Below are positions 26,355-37,656 of a stretch of DNA of 64,000 bases, piece after piece (within the stretch, counting starts at the first letter, position 1; each line of letters begins with the position of its first letter). Below the pieces are notes generated by a model. The model saw only the letters and a program-made list of their open reading frames with translations. It did not search any database and was not told the DNA's origin. Both the position numbers and the translations under genes were made by a program. The stretch is taken from contig CP038134.1 in NCBI GenBank assembly GCA_004519485.1, positions 124,001 to 188,000 on the forward strand. Direction: 5' to 3'. The DNA is from Nannochloropsis oceanica. Its lineage: Eukaryota > Sar > Eustigmatophyceae > Eustigmatales > Monodopsidaceae.

Positions 26355-27989
26355 ATGAGTCGTCCTGAGCGGCAAAACACGCCGCAAAATTACTACAATC
26401 CAAAGGTACGGAGATGTGGTGTGGGGAGGTCGCCTCGTGTCGTGTGGGTGGGCCGGTGGTGTCCTGGAAACGAGCCATGTTCACGTAGGAGGTGAGGGGC
26501 GTGTGCCATGGTGAGATGTATAGGGTAATACAATGGGAATGTAGTCCCCGCGACAGGAGGCGGCGTCCGGAACATGCGGATGGTCATGGCCAAGAACGAT
26601 AGCCTCCCCCACTCCGCCGACCCCTCGACACTCGAAAGTCCCACCAACCCACACAACGTTCTTCATCTCCTTAGCACTGACTGTCACATCGTTTATAAAC
26701 TCTCATGCATTCATTGAGCCAATCCTTTCAAAGCCCATCATCCTCAATACCACCACCACTTCCACCATACCTCACAGGAGGCGGCGAAGTACAACAGCTC
26801 CTCGCGGATCATTGGCATCCAGAGTGAAATCACGGCCCGGGCTATTGAGCTTTTAGCTCTTGAGGTCAGTGTTGCTGTGACATGAATAAGATGCACATAT
26901 TATTATCCTATACCTTCCGTGGGGCGCCTCTATTCTTATTCTTTCCCCCCTCTCTTCCCCCTCCCCCTCCCCTTTTCAGCCAGGAAAGCGTACCCTTCTC
27001 CTCGACATTGGCTGCGGCAGTGGCTTGAGTGGCGAGGCTATCGAAGAGGCAGGGCATGCATGGATTGGATGTGATATTTCCAAGGACATGCTGGCCTTGG
27101 CGGCGGAGAAGGAGACCGACGGCGGGTGGGTTAGGGGGGCAGGGAGGGAGAGGGAGACATTCTTGACCTGAGATAAAATGTTGACGTGACGACACGACGA
27201 CATGCGAAATCGAGCAACTTGTTCATCTCATGCTATTTCGTCCTCCATCCTCTCCTCTATAAGCGACGTCTTCCAACGCGACATGGGCCAAGGCCTGCCA
27301 TTTCGAGCCGGCTGCTTCGATGGCGCCATCTCCATCTCGGCGCTGCAGTGGTTGTGCTACGAGGATAACAAGGCCCATTCGGCCAAAGCGCGTCTGATGC
27401 GATTCTTTTCATCGCTTTACACGGTTTTGCGGAGGGGGGCAAGGGCTGCGTTGCAGTTCTACCCAGGTAGGGTTTAGCATTTCCTCCCTCCCTCCCTCTC
27501 TCCCTCCCTTCGTTTTATTTTTAATGGATACTTGATATCATGCCCCTCTGTGCCGCATCCCTTCGTTTTTTCCCAATCAAACATTGTCCTTCCCTTGCCT
27601 TCGATTAACCTCTCTCAGAAAACTCTGCGCAAGTTTTGCTCATTACCGAGGCCGCCACCCGCGTCGGGTTCCAAGGCGGGCTCGTCGTCGACTATCCCAA
27701 CAGTAGTAAAGCGAAGAAGTACTATTTGTGTCTCTCCTTTGAGCATACGTATCGCGTGCCACGTGCGTTGACGCAGGAAGGAGGCGGAGGGCGGGCAATG
27801 ACAAGTGTGGGGGTTACTGAGCGAGAGAGGGCGAAACAGCGGGGGAGGAAAGGAAAGAAGGGAGGAAAGCGGGAGGCTGTCAAGAGCAGGGATTGGGTGT
27901 TGGCGAAGAAGGAAAAGCAACGCTCAAGGGGCTTGAATGTGCGGGAGGATAGCAAGTACACGGCACGAAAGCGAAAGGACAAGCTCTAG
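26355..27989 (+). CDS. BUD23: 18S rRNA (guanine-N7)-methyltransferase BUD23
   Basis: Five exons, 26355-26405, 26778-26864, 26980-27125, 27264-27466 and 27619-27989, give 285 residues (human 281). Start MSRPERQNTPQNYYN. The SAM-binding motif I is LLLDIGCGSGLSG, followed by the acidic strand end GCDISKDML, then RDMGQGLPFRAGCFDGAISISALQWLC, the core BUD23 block. The C-terminal part has FQGGLVVDYPNSSKAKKYYLCL and the lysine-rich tail with KYTARKRK. In other eukaryotes the enzyme, held by TRM112, methylates a guanine of 18S rRNA during small-subunit maturation. The insert GGGGRAMTSVGVTERERAK replaces the usual acidic linker. SAM is supplied by the synthetase encoded further right. Confidence 0.95.
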
Positions 27990-28288
27990 GAGTTTAATGA
28001 GGGAGGGGGGAGGTCAAGACTTGTACAGGAAAAAAAAAAGAGGGGGAGAAACGGAAAGAAATAAGCCCAATCTCATGAATATTACGCACCATAGACTTGT
28101 GCAGCTTGTCTTTGTATGGGGAGTGACTTCCCTAGTTGTTTTGATGGTTTGCTTTGTGTGGAATGCAACATGCAACGGCTCTTTTCATTTTTTCTCACTT
28201 GGTAACGAGGTGCACAGGCGATAGGCACTTTTAATTCAACCATGTAAACATACAGCCAACTCCATCGACGATAATAAGATGCACCTTC
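27990..28288. other. Tandem intergenic spacer
   Basis: The only spacer in the window between two genes on the same strand. Should hold the BUD23 3' UTR and the aminopeptidase promoter; nothing specific recognised. Confidence 0.5.
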
Positions 28289-29428
28289 ATGTCTACGACG
28301 TTGTCTCGTCATCCACTCATTCAAGCACTCAAATCTCTTCCCTCTACCCCCCCTGTTCTCCCAAATACCATGGTACGACAGCCAGCCCCACGCCCAATGC
28401 ACGCCGTGGCCGCCGCCACAAGTCGACGCTTACTCAGCCTTAAACCACAACCATCATCAATACCACATGTCCTTGCGTCTGCCACCCTCATCCAGGCCCG
28501 GAGTCTTTTTGGCTTTGGCGAAAGCATGTCAAAGGAAGCTGCGGGGCGGCGTCGCGCTGCTGTCCCTCACCGCCCACCTATGGCACCCGGACACGTCACA
28601 CCGCGCCGCACCTTGCCGGCAAACAGTCCTGTTATAAAACCCAATTATGCCGACACGGGCAAGCTCCCTGCTCCTTTCCCTTCTATACTCTTGCACACCC
28701 CAGAAAGCATTGCCAAAATGCGAGCTGCCGGCCGCCTGGCCAGGCGGATGCTAGACTACGCATGCTCACTCGTAAGGCCCGGGATTACGACGGAAGAAAT
28801 CGATGTGCAAGTACACAACGCAATACTTGCTGCGGGTGCGTATCCCTCCCCATTGAACTACTGGGGCTTCCCCAAATCAATATGTTCGTCGATTAATGAG
28901 GTGGTGATTCACGGCATTCCGGACGACAGACCATTGAGAGAGGGGGACATAGCAAAGTTTGACATATCCTTGTTTTATGACGGTGTGCATGGGGATAACT
29001 GTGCCTCAGTCCCTGTGGGGGAGGTTGATGAGGAGGGGTTACGGCTTATGGAGGCAGCGCAGAAAGCATTGGATAGTGGGGTGGAGGCTTGTAGCCCCGG
29101 GGCGTGTTTAAGTGGGGTGGGCGCTGCAGTGCATGCGGTGGCGGATGAGTATGGATATGAGACTGTCCGTGCATACAGTGGGCATGGGGTGGGGACAGAT
29201 TTGCATATGCGTCCATTCGTGTTGCACTATCGTAACAAGGAAAAGTTGCCATTGAGGCCTGGGATGGTGTTTACGATCGAGCCAATGTTGTTGGAGAAAG
29301 GCCCGGAGATTGATACATGGGAGGATGGATGGACGGTGGTGAGTAGAGATGGGGGTAGGGGGGCGCAGTACGAGCATACGGTGTTGATTACGGAGGAGGG
29401 GGTGGAGGTGCTGACTGTGCCTGAGTAG
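28289..29428 (+). CDS. Methionine aminopeptidase, type 1, probably organellar
   Basis: Single exon of 379 residues. The catalytic domain starts about residue 130 (TPESIAKMRAAGRLARRML) and carries the type I blocks: NYWGFPKSICSSINEVVIHGIP, the first metal-binding Asp in AKFDISLFYDGVHGDN with the second in HGDN, His in YSGHGVG, Glu in VFTIEPML and Glu in QYEHTVLIT. All five metal ligands are thus present. The enzyme removes the initiator methionine. About 125 residues precede the domain, rich in Arg, Ser, Pro and Ala with few acids, like a mitochondrial or plastid transit peptide; there is no clear A-F motif, so a mitochondrial MAP1D-like role is a fair guess. Later ATGs (28370, 28526) could give a shorter form. 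Confidence 0.92.
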   Translation: MSTTLSRHPLIQALKSLPSTPPVLPNTMVRQPAPRPMHAVAAATSRRLLSLKPQPSSIPHVLASATLIQARSLFGFGESMSKEAAGRRRAAVPHRPPMAPGHVTPRRTLPANSPVIKPNYADTGKLPAPFPSILLHTPESIAKMRAAGRLARRMLDYACSLVRPGITTEEIDVQVHNAILAAGAYPSPLNYWGFPKSICSSINEVVIHGIPDDRPLREGDIAKFDISLFYDGVHGDNCASVPVGEVDEEGLRLMEAAQKALDSGVEACSPGACLSGVGAAVHAVADEYGYETVRAYSGHGVGTDLHMRPFVLHYRNKEKLPLRPGMVFTIEPMLLEKGPEIDTWEDGWTVVSRDGGRGAQYEHTVLITEEGVEVLTVPE

Positions 29429-30003
29429 GATGGTGACGTCGAGGAAAGAGAAGACAAGAGTAGGGAAAGGAAGAAAGATAGGAGAGGATTGTTATTCGAA
29501 AAGTTTGTTTTCCTTGTGGTTGAGTTTCTGTTAATTTTTTCTTCCACCTCTATTGACGCCTTTATAAATGTATGAGTCATCTCGGAAAAGATCAAAATCA
29601 AGGATCACTCTCTAATGTGTGCTCTACAGTCTACGCCGGACAAGAGGCGGATAGACGACAAGGACTAGCTTTCTTATTTCTGTGTGATCGCCTCGATTTA
29701 TCTTTACCTCACATAGCAAGTATCCAAAGCGAAGCTATTCTAATGACTAGAGTTTGTCCAAAGACGAGCAAAATTGTTCTATACTTACGTACACTCGATG
29801 CTCCTACCCGAAGCCCCCCCCCTCCTTTCATGCGCCAGGAGAGAAAGAGGGAGGGATAAATGGAGTTTTTGATCCTACAGATCTAGCGTCTGTATGCCCC
29901 TACTTGCATGAACTGCTGTTTGCCACACCAAAATATCCCTTTCTGCCCCTCTCTCCTCTCCCTCCCCAATCTTTCTTCCCTCCGTCCAACCCTCCCTCCC
30001 GCC
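29429..30003. other. Convergent intergenic spacer
   Basis: Between the aminopeptidase and transporter stops. AT-rich near 29520-29600, pyrimidine-rich near 29950-30000. No gene supported. Confidence 0.6.
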
Positions 30004-33000
30004 CTAAACTGAATGCAACTGCCCCTGCAGCATTAAGCAATTCAATCGATGGCTGGCATAGCTCAGCACGATGCCCTGCAAACAAATATACGCCTGTGGG
30101 TCTTCCACCCTCATCCGCCTCAGCCTCCCGACCTCCAGTCTCCACACCACCGTCTCCACCACTGCGACCATCCTATACTTCCTAAGACCTTTTGTGAACA
30201 AACCTAGTTCACCACTCATTTGCCCCGGTAACGAATATTCTCTAAATTCATCAGCACCCCCTCCGACGGTGGTTGAGATGGAGAGGAGGTCGCCGTAGGA
30301 CGGGTACATGTACCGCATTTCCCGCTTGTCGTCCTCGTCGTCATCTGCCACGTCGGGCATCGAGTACGTGCGGGCCCTTCCGGCGGTAGTCATAGTAGAG
30401 GATGACGAAGAGGAGGGAAGGAGGAAGGAAGGGGAGGAAGCCCCGGGAATGAGGCCTCCGGGGTCTTGCGCGAGGGAGGCGGAGATGGAGGGATCTTCCT
30501 TGAGGCGAGGAACACCTAAGAGTCCTTTTTGCACAATACAGGCAAAGCAGGAGGGGTCATTCCGCTGCCAGAGCGTCACGCCTGCAGGAAGGACTTCACG
30601 GGTGAAGGCATGGACGAGGCGTTTGATGAGGGCGTCGTCCGGTTCTTCGTTGGCCCGCCCGGCGAGTTTGTGGAGGGTGCGGTAGAGGAAGTCGGTGGAG
30701 GTGGTGGTGGAGATGACGCCTCGGGACACAAGCATGGGTTGTGAAAACCCCTTCCCGACGCCCGCCTCTTTCTCCTCGTCGGGGCTGCTGGAAGGATCGG
30801 CCACTCCGTCGCTGCGCCATCCCTGCCCTCCCTCCTGCATTTGAATCTCGCCCTCCTGTCTGTCGTCCTCCTCCTCCCGCTCATCTCCCGCCCCTAACGC
30901 CGCCAGCACCGCATCCTCACAGAACGTGAATGCCTTGTTCAGGTCTTTGGAGAAATGATGCATCCGCTTCGACCTCATCAACGACGACCAGCCTCGTCCT
31001 CGTCCTCGCCCTTGTCCTCCCCCCCTTCCTCCACCTTTCCCTCCTCCTCTTCCTCCTCCACCTACACGGACAGCCCCCTCCCTACTTCCTCTTCCTCTTC
31101 CTCTTCCTCTTTCTCCTCCTCCTCCTCCTCCTCCTCCTCCTCCTCCTCCTCCTCCTCCTCCTCCTCCTCCTCCTCCTCCTCCTCCTCCTCCTCCTCCTCC
31201 TCCTCCTCCTCCTCCTCCTCCTCCTCCTCCTCCTCCTCCTCCTCCTCCTCCTCCTCCTCCTCCTCCTCCTCCTCCTCCTCCTCCTCCTCCTCCTCCTCCT
31301 CCTCCTCCTCCTCCTCCTCCTCCTCCTCCTCCTCCTCCTCCTCCTCCTCCTCCTCCTCCTCCTCCTCCTCCTCCTCCTCCTCCTCCTCCTCCTCCTCCTC
31401 CTCCTCCTCCTCCTCCTCCTCCTCCTCCGCTGCCGCCGCCGCCGCCGCCACCGCCGCCGCCTTCTCCTCCTCCTCCTCGAAGCATTTTCCCCGTCCCCCC
31501 CCCCCCACCTCTCTCCTCCCCAAAACACCCTCCAGCTTTCAACTTCTCCTTCAGAGGTTTGTGTAACGCCGCCCACACCATGTGAACCCTCCTCCCCCCC
31601 TCCTTCCCTTGCCCCGTCATCGTCTTGCACATCCGCACTAAGCGATCCCGTGCCGAGAAATCTATGCCGGCTAGCTCGCCCATGTCGAGGACGAGGAAGA
31701 GGAGGTGCGGCATGCGGTGGAAGACCTCGCGAAGGTGGAGGAAGAGCTGTTCGATGTTGCCGAAGAAGAGATTACCTGAGGGGGCAACGAAGAGAGGGAG
31801 GAAGGGTGGGAGGGAAGGAAGAAACGGTCGGACGCTGCCTTTTGTGCGGTGCTTTGTCCTAGATCATCATCCCCTAGCAGCTCTCCTTCCCTCCTTCCCT
31901 CCCTCCTTCCGTCGGTACCTCGCAGTCGAATGATGTAAATGGAGCCCTGCAAACGGTAAGCGAGGAGCTTCCTCTGAGCTGGCGACCGCATTTCCTTGCT
32001 GGAGAGCCCGTCTCCTGGGAAGGCACTCCCGATGGGATTATTGCGCGAACACTGTACGACGAAGATTCCACACGCGAGGAGGAGGCCAATGCCCACACCT
32101 GGGAGGGAGGGAGGGAGGGAGGGAGGGAGGGAGGGGTGGGGGGGTGGGGGCGTGGAGGGGTTTCGCTTGAGAAATGAGGAAGCGATCTACAGGAGCTTGT
32201 ATAAAAGAGGAGATAGGGAGGAAGGAAAGACGGCCAAGGACTTAACACACACACGCAAATATAGAAAAGAAAAGAGGGGGGGAAGTGAGGGAGGGAGTGA
32301 GGGGGGGAGAGAAAGAGGGAAATCACGTGCTTATTTTACCTTCCATGAAGCCGATGATAGTCATACTCAGCGTGATGGTCCAGATTGTGACGTATTCACT
32401 CATGTCCACCGCCTTCTGCCACGTCAATACCAGACTCTCATACAGCAGCACCGCTCCGAGGTGGAGGAGGAGGCATCCCGCGAGAGGTCGAGGGAAATAG
32501 GTGATTGCCTCTTGCCCCAGAAGGAGGAAGGCGGCCATCAGTGCCGCGATGAGGAAGAGGCATGGGCGATACCCACCGCCGGTTTTGAAGTACAGAGCGC
32601 TGGTGCTGTAGGTGAGAGAAGGGAGGGAGGGAGGGAGAGAAGGAGGAATGATCGGTGGGACTGAAGACACGCACAAGGCAGGAATCTCAGGTTGCCTTAT
32701 ATTGAGTCTCGCTCCACCCGTCCGTCCCTCTGTTCCTCCTCCCCTCCCTCCTCCCCCCATAAACGCACGAGTAGGCCATGTACGTCTGCAGGCCCCCGAA
32801 GAGGCCACACAACAGATTGGACACCCCGTGGGCCTTGAGCTCCTTGTTCAAATCCACGTCTGTGCCAGTAGTGGCCGCAAGCGCGGGCACATTGACTGGG
32901 ATGTGGATAAGACTAGAGCAGGGAGGGACGGAGGGAGGATGAGAGGAAGGGAGGGAGGAGACCGATGTGGGTACCTGAAGCGACTAATCCCTCTCTCTCC

Positions 33001-34610
33001 CCCTCCCTCCCTCCCTCCTTCCCTCCCCACCTAAAAAACACCAGCCCCAAAAACGTGAACAGCTGCGATGGCACAACATCCCAGGCGATTAACCGCACGT
33101 CCAAGCACGCCAGTACCCCCGGGAAGCTCCGGCATTCATCAATTACTCCCAACGACGACATGGACATCCTCCCCACGCCCGCCGTCGCTTCGGCCCCTCC
33201 TCCCATCCCTCCTTCCAGCCCCCCTCCATCCCTGTTCACCCTTGTACTGTTACTACTATTATTACCAACGGATGTGACCCCTCCCGTTCCTCCTCCCACT
33301 CCTCCTCCCCCTCGTCCCCCCCCCCCCGGCGTGGCAAACGAGAACAACCACCCGCTGTCCCGCGCCTCGTCCGTCGACACCCCCAACGGGTACAAGGCCG
33401 CGTAGAAGACCACCGGGATCGCTAGGAAAAATACCGGCGTCAGAATGGGGTGCTTTATCTTCTGCTTCAACAGACTCAGACTAACGGTTAAGAAGCCGGT
33501 TACCAAGATCTTGAGAAACGGCGAAGGGTGGAGCTGGGCAAGGAGGACACTGGGCTCCCACCCCCAGTCGATCCCTGTCGTGATCCCTATACCCTCACAA
33601 CTGCGAATTGTTAGCGTTTGTATGCAGAAATGGGCGAGTTTTGGTGAGTGGGATGGGTTGGTAAATGAGGAATAAAGGCATCGTTGCTTGTGCTTGTCAT
33701 TGAGTACAGGCATTTCCCCTGCTTTGCCCCATCTCTCCCATTCTTTACTCACACGATGAATACCCCCATGCCACCAATGCATCCAAGCACGACATGTTGG
33801 GGCACGAAGGATGAGACTTTGCCAAGCTGCAGCACGCCCAAGGCGTAGAAGGCTGCTCCCGTCAGGAGGGTGGAGAAGGAGAAGCAGAATAAGATCGTCA
33901 TCAAGGCCTCGTCCGTTCGACCCTCGTCGCGGAGTTGACTGTAGAGGGACGTGCTCATGGTTCGAAGAAAGGCAACGTTTTCGATGATGAAGCTCCCGAG
34001 GGCACAAGAGAAAGTGGACATGGCGCCAAAGACGGCTTGGGAGACGATGGCAGACACCAGGACAAGTTGCACCCCAAGGGGACCCAGATTGAATGAGGGT
34101 GGGAAGAGGAGCAAGCCGTAGGGTAAATTGTCTATCACTGTGGTGTAATATGTGGATTGCGGTGAGCTCGTTGGCTGTGAGCGTTCGGTTTGTGTTTTTG
34201 CCCTCATACGTTTATGCTAGCGAGGAGGAGGACAAGGGGGAGGAGGGGAGGGTTTTCTTCCTTGTGGTGAAGAGGAGTATAAGGATCAAGGCGGCGGCGA
34301 AGCCGCGGAATTTGAACCTCCTTCTGTGTGCAGATTTCATTTCCGTACAAGCTTGCGTTCACACTGTCGTCCTTCTTGGGTGCCTACCTGTGATAAACAC
34401 GGCAACAGAAATCGCCGCGACAGCGACGAGAGTGTCGCCTAGGCATGTCCCGGCCCGCTTACGCCATCGGCCCCAAGAGCTCACGCCGTGACCGAGCAGC
34501 CCTGTACCATCGTCATCCTCATCCTCGTCGTCTTCTGCCAACATGAAGGAGCCATAATGTTGCCGCCTTGGTGGTTGAGGGGCCGCTGCTGTTCCTGCTG
34601 AAGTTTCCAT
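30004..34610 (-). CDS. SulP (SLC26) transporter with STAS and cyclic-nucleotide-binding domains
   Basis: Seven exons read leftward: 34610-34388, 34137-33753, 33600-33031, 32912-32769, 32605-32340, 32098-31919, 31775-30004; 1179 residues in frame. The SulP core has an acidic N-terminus and hydrophobic helices (DNLPYGLLLFPPSF; GCIGGMGVF; CGLFGGLQTYMAYS). The STAS domain starts GNIEQLFLHL and continues LLFLVLDMGELAGIDFSARD, then HFSKDLNKAFTFCEDAVL. A cyclic-nucleotide-binding fold follows (GVTLWQRNDPSCFACIVQKG; QMSGELGLFT; VVWRLEVGRLRRM). This order occurs in yeast Vsb1/YGR125W, a vacuolar protein needed for basic amino acid uptake, and in some bacterial SulP proteins. Substrate here is unknown. 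A run of about 105 Gly plus flanking GGX lies within the STAS domain; no intron with pyrimidine tract could remove it, and the frame stays open across it. Confidence 0.88.
31113..31428. repeat. (TCC)105 tract coding poly-glycine
   Basis: About 316 bases of TCC/GGA repeat inside the last exon of the SulP gene, next to a (GCC)n run up to about 31461. On the coding strand it reads GGA, glycine. Such a tract is prone to length change and to assembly error. Confidence 0.95.
32101..32133 (+). repeat. (GGGA)n tract in a transporter intron
   Basis: About eight units; TCCC on the sense strand, forming the polypyrimidine tract just before the CCCAG acceptor of exon 6. Confidence 0.85.
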
Positions 34611-35352
34611 GGAGAGCTATAGGACGCGGTAGGTTAGTATGTTATTGAGTGCAACGAGAGGGGAGGTTGAAACCCTCAGTGATAGGCCCGCTTGACGTCC
34701 ACCATGTCCAACATGCACCTTGCGAGGCAGTTAAATAAGACTAGCACAACGAGCGCACAAAAGAAGCTTCACATTGAGACGTTGCTGCCCCACTTTTGGC
34801 CCAATACGGTCAATCCGCAGACGATTCGCGCAAGAACCAACAACTGCGCTAAGGAGTCCCCTCGTCATAACCCTTGCGACCCCTCTGCACCACGTGTGGT
34901 TGGCTTACCGCGGAAAGTCTAGTGGCGTGCCTCATCTTTTTCTTGCTTGTTGCGTTTCATTGTTTTTAAAGTGCAAAAGCATCATGATCTAGCTCGTCGA
35001 ACTGAGGAAGAAGCAGTCGGTGGGGAGCGTGTGGCTCTCATCCTCTCGTGTCGCTGGCTTGGGGGAAAAGGAAGAAGCGTCCAAAGCGGACGCAGAGGCT
35101 TGGCTTTGCTTGCTTGGCTGCTGTATGACGACTTTTCATTGCGATTGTTCTGCGTTCCCTGCGACGGGGGCCATGGAAGCCTGAAATGTGACATTCGCCC
35201 CTTGTCCGTGCCTTGATCTTGTGTAGAATTCCTGCGGTGCCCCCTCACCACACTGCGCTCGCCTAATTTTAGTATTCCAGCACTCACCCACCCACTCACC
35301 CCCGCTCACCTTCGCCCCGCGCAGACCCACCTCCACCCCACCACTGACCACC
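34611..35352. promoter_or_regulatory. Divergent spacer between SulP transporter and SAM synthetase
   Basis: About 740 bases between outward-reading genes; mixed base composition and no supported gene. Likely holds both promoters. The 3' part (35270-35345) is C/A-rich with repeated CACCCAC, probably the SAM synthetase leader. Confidence 0.4.
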
Positions 35353-37656
35353 ATGTCTCTGGAAGATGGCACCGAGTTCCTCTTCACTTCTGAATCCGTA
35401 AACGAAGGCCACCCCGGTACGTAGCACGGGTGGTAGAAAGATGTGTTGCTAGATTCCTTCCTTCTGCGCTTGTCTGTTCTGTCTGTGGTCGTCATGGCTT
35501 GCACATCATGACCACGTCCTGCGCGTCGCATCTCCCCCAGTTTGATGCTCATGCTCTTTCCCTATTTCAGACAAAATCTGCGATCAGGTTTCTGATGCCA
35601 TCTTGGATGCCTGCGTCAAGGACGATGAGAACTCGCGCGTCGCCTGCGGTACGTTTGCAGGCTGGGAGGGCGGGGAGGAAAAAAGGGAGGCGCTTGGCAA
35701 GATCCTTGCATCCGCATCCTTGCATCCGCAGATGCGTCCTCGTGCTTGTGAAAGTGAAGATGTCGTTAAACACGTCACTGCGTCGCACTGACATAATCTT
35801 CTCCCCCTATCGTTGCTACCCACCTCTCCCCGCAGAGACCTGCACCAAGACCGGCATGGTCATGATCTTCGGTGAGATCTCCACTGCTGCCACCGTCAAC
35901 TACGAGCAGGTATGCACTCTGCGTTGTACATTCCTTCCTTTCCTCCTTCCTTGCCCTCCTTCTTCCCCTCCTCCCTTCGTCCTTCCAGTTCTTTCCTCCC
36001 TTTCCAATTCTGTGACCGACCCGTGGCCGTCACCTTCCAATCGATTGACCTTTTTATTGCCTTCTCTCTCATCTTCTCTGCCTTTCACCTCACTTCACCC
36101 GGACAATCAACTTATACTTTGCCACACGCTCATCCCTTCGTCCATCGCTCCTTCCGTCCCTCTTTCCCTCCCCCGCCTTTCCAGGTGATCCGTGACACGA
36201 TCAAGGAGATCGGGTACGACGACCCCGGGAAGGGCCTGGACTACAACACCATGAATGTGATCGTGGCCATCGAAGAGCAATCCCCCGATATCGCCCAGTC
36301 GGTCGACTCCCGCACGGGCAACGTGGAGGACATCGGCGCCGGCGACCAGGGAATCATGTTCGGGTGGGTAAAAGAGGGAGGAAAGGGAAGAAGGGGAGAA
36401 AGGGTAATAAGTGACACGAATGTACTTTTAATCCATCATTATTGTTTTGTCTCCTCACACTATGTTCTAAAGCGCGGTGTTCAACTGATCTTTTCTCCCT
36501 CCCTCCCTCCCTCCCTCCCTCCCTAGCTATGCCACGGACGAGACGGAGGAGCTCATGCCTCTCACCCACCTGCTGGCCACCTCCATCGGGGCCCGTCTGA
36601 CAGAGGTGCGCAAGACAGGCGTGCTTGATTGGGTGCGCCCCGACGGCAAGACGCAAGTCACCGTTGAGGTAGGTGGGGAGGGAGGGAGGGAGGGAGGGAG
36701 GGAAGGGAGGGAGAGGGAAGGAGGTATGGATGTGGGGTGGGGGAAGGAGGTAGAGGAGATGGCAAGGAGGCAAGAAACGAGGCGACATATGATACGGTCG
36801 ACTCACCTTTCTCCCTCCCTCTCTCCCTCCCTTCCTCAGTACAAGGTGGAGGGCGGGAGGCCCGTGCCTCAACGGGTCCACACGATCGTTATCTCGACGC
36901 AGCACTCGGAGGAGGTGACGCTGGAGAAGATCCGCGAGGATTTGCTCGAGCACGTGATCAAGCCGGTGGTGCCTGCCAAGTACCTGGACGACAAGACCAT
37001 CTACCACCTGAACCCCTCGGGGCGTTTCGTGATCGGTGGCCCACACGGGGACGCCGGCTTAACGGGCAGGAAGATCATCATCGACACGTATGGCGGGTGG
37101 GGCGCCCATGGTGGCGGTGCCTTCTCGGGCAAGGACACGACCAAAGTGGATCGCTCGGCGGCGTACGCGGCCCGTTGGGTGGCCAAGAGCCTCGTGGCGG
37201 CCAAACTGTGCCATCGGGTGCTCGTGCAGTTGTCCTATGCCATTGGCGTGGCTCACCCCCTGTCGGTGTTTGTCGATTCGTACGGCACGGGCAAGACGGC
37301 CTCAGGAAAGTCGGACTCGGAGCTGTGCAAAATCGTCGAGAAGAATTTCGACCTCCGCCCCGGGTATGTGCCCTCTTTGCTTTTGTGGCCCTGCCCTCTC
37401 CTTCCCTTCCCTCTCCTTCCCTCCCTCCCTCCCTCCCTCCCTCCCGCCTCCCGCGTGACGTGCACCTGGAACCCTATTATGAGCAAAACCACTGCGACAT
37501 TCCACTCATCCTACTCTCCTCCCTCTTCCCCACAGCTGCATCCAGCGCGACCTGAACCTGAAGCGCCCCATCATGACCAAGACGGCGGCTTACGGACACT
37601 TCGGCCGAAACGACCCGGATTTCACTTGGGAGCAGGTGAAGACTCTCAACATTTAA
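35353..37656 (+). CDS. MAT: S-adenosylmethionine synthetase
   Basis: Seven exons, 35353-35416, 35571-35648, 35836-35909, 36185-36363, 36527-36668, 36840-37363 and 37536-37656, sum to 393 residues. It joins ATP and methionine to make SAM. Signatures: [21 protein letters not shown] (ATP/substrate-binding His and Asp), [25 protein letters not shown] (the GAGDQG loop), [20 protein letters not shown], and [19 protein letters not shown], the second family signature. The end [14 protein letters not shown] is as expected. Length and all key motifs are normal, so the enzyme should be active in the cytosol; there is no presequence. Several introns have GGGA repeats after the donor and TCCC repeats before the acceptor. 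It is divergent from the SulP gene. Confidence 0.96.
36673..36703 (+). repeat. (GGGA)n tract at the 5' end of a SAM synthetase intron
   Basis: Starts four bases after the donor GTAGGT; the same intron ends in TCCC repeats (36814-36835). The two can pair in the transcript. Confidence 0.85.

Noticed and set aside
31062-31630. Minus-strand poly-Glu and poly-Arg frames
   Set aside because: Other frames of the same GGA repeat, with no domain and no continuity with the transporter exons.
30930-31862. Plus-strand open frame of poly-leucine and the sister poly-serine frame
   Set aside because: These are shadow frames of the TCC repeat; the minus strand carries the transporter's STAS and nucleotide-binding domains in a spliced, in-frame model.
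34295-34345. GGTTCAAATT-like stretch on the minus strand, possible tRNA T-arm
   Set aside because: No acceptor stem, anticodon arm or clover-leaf could be built around it.
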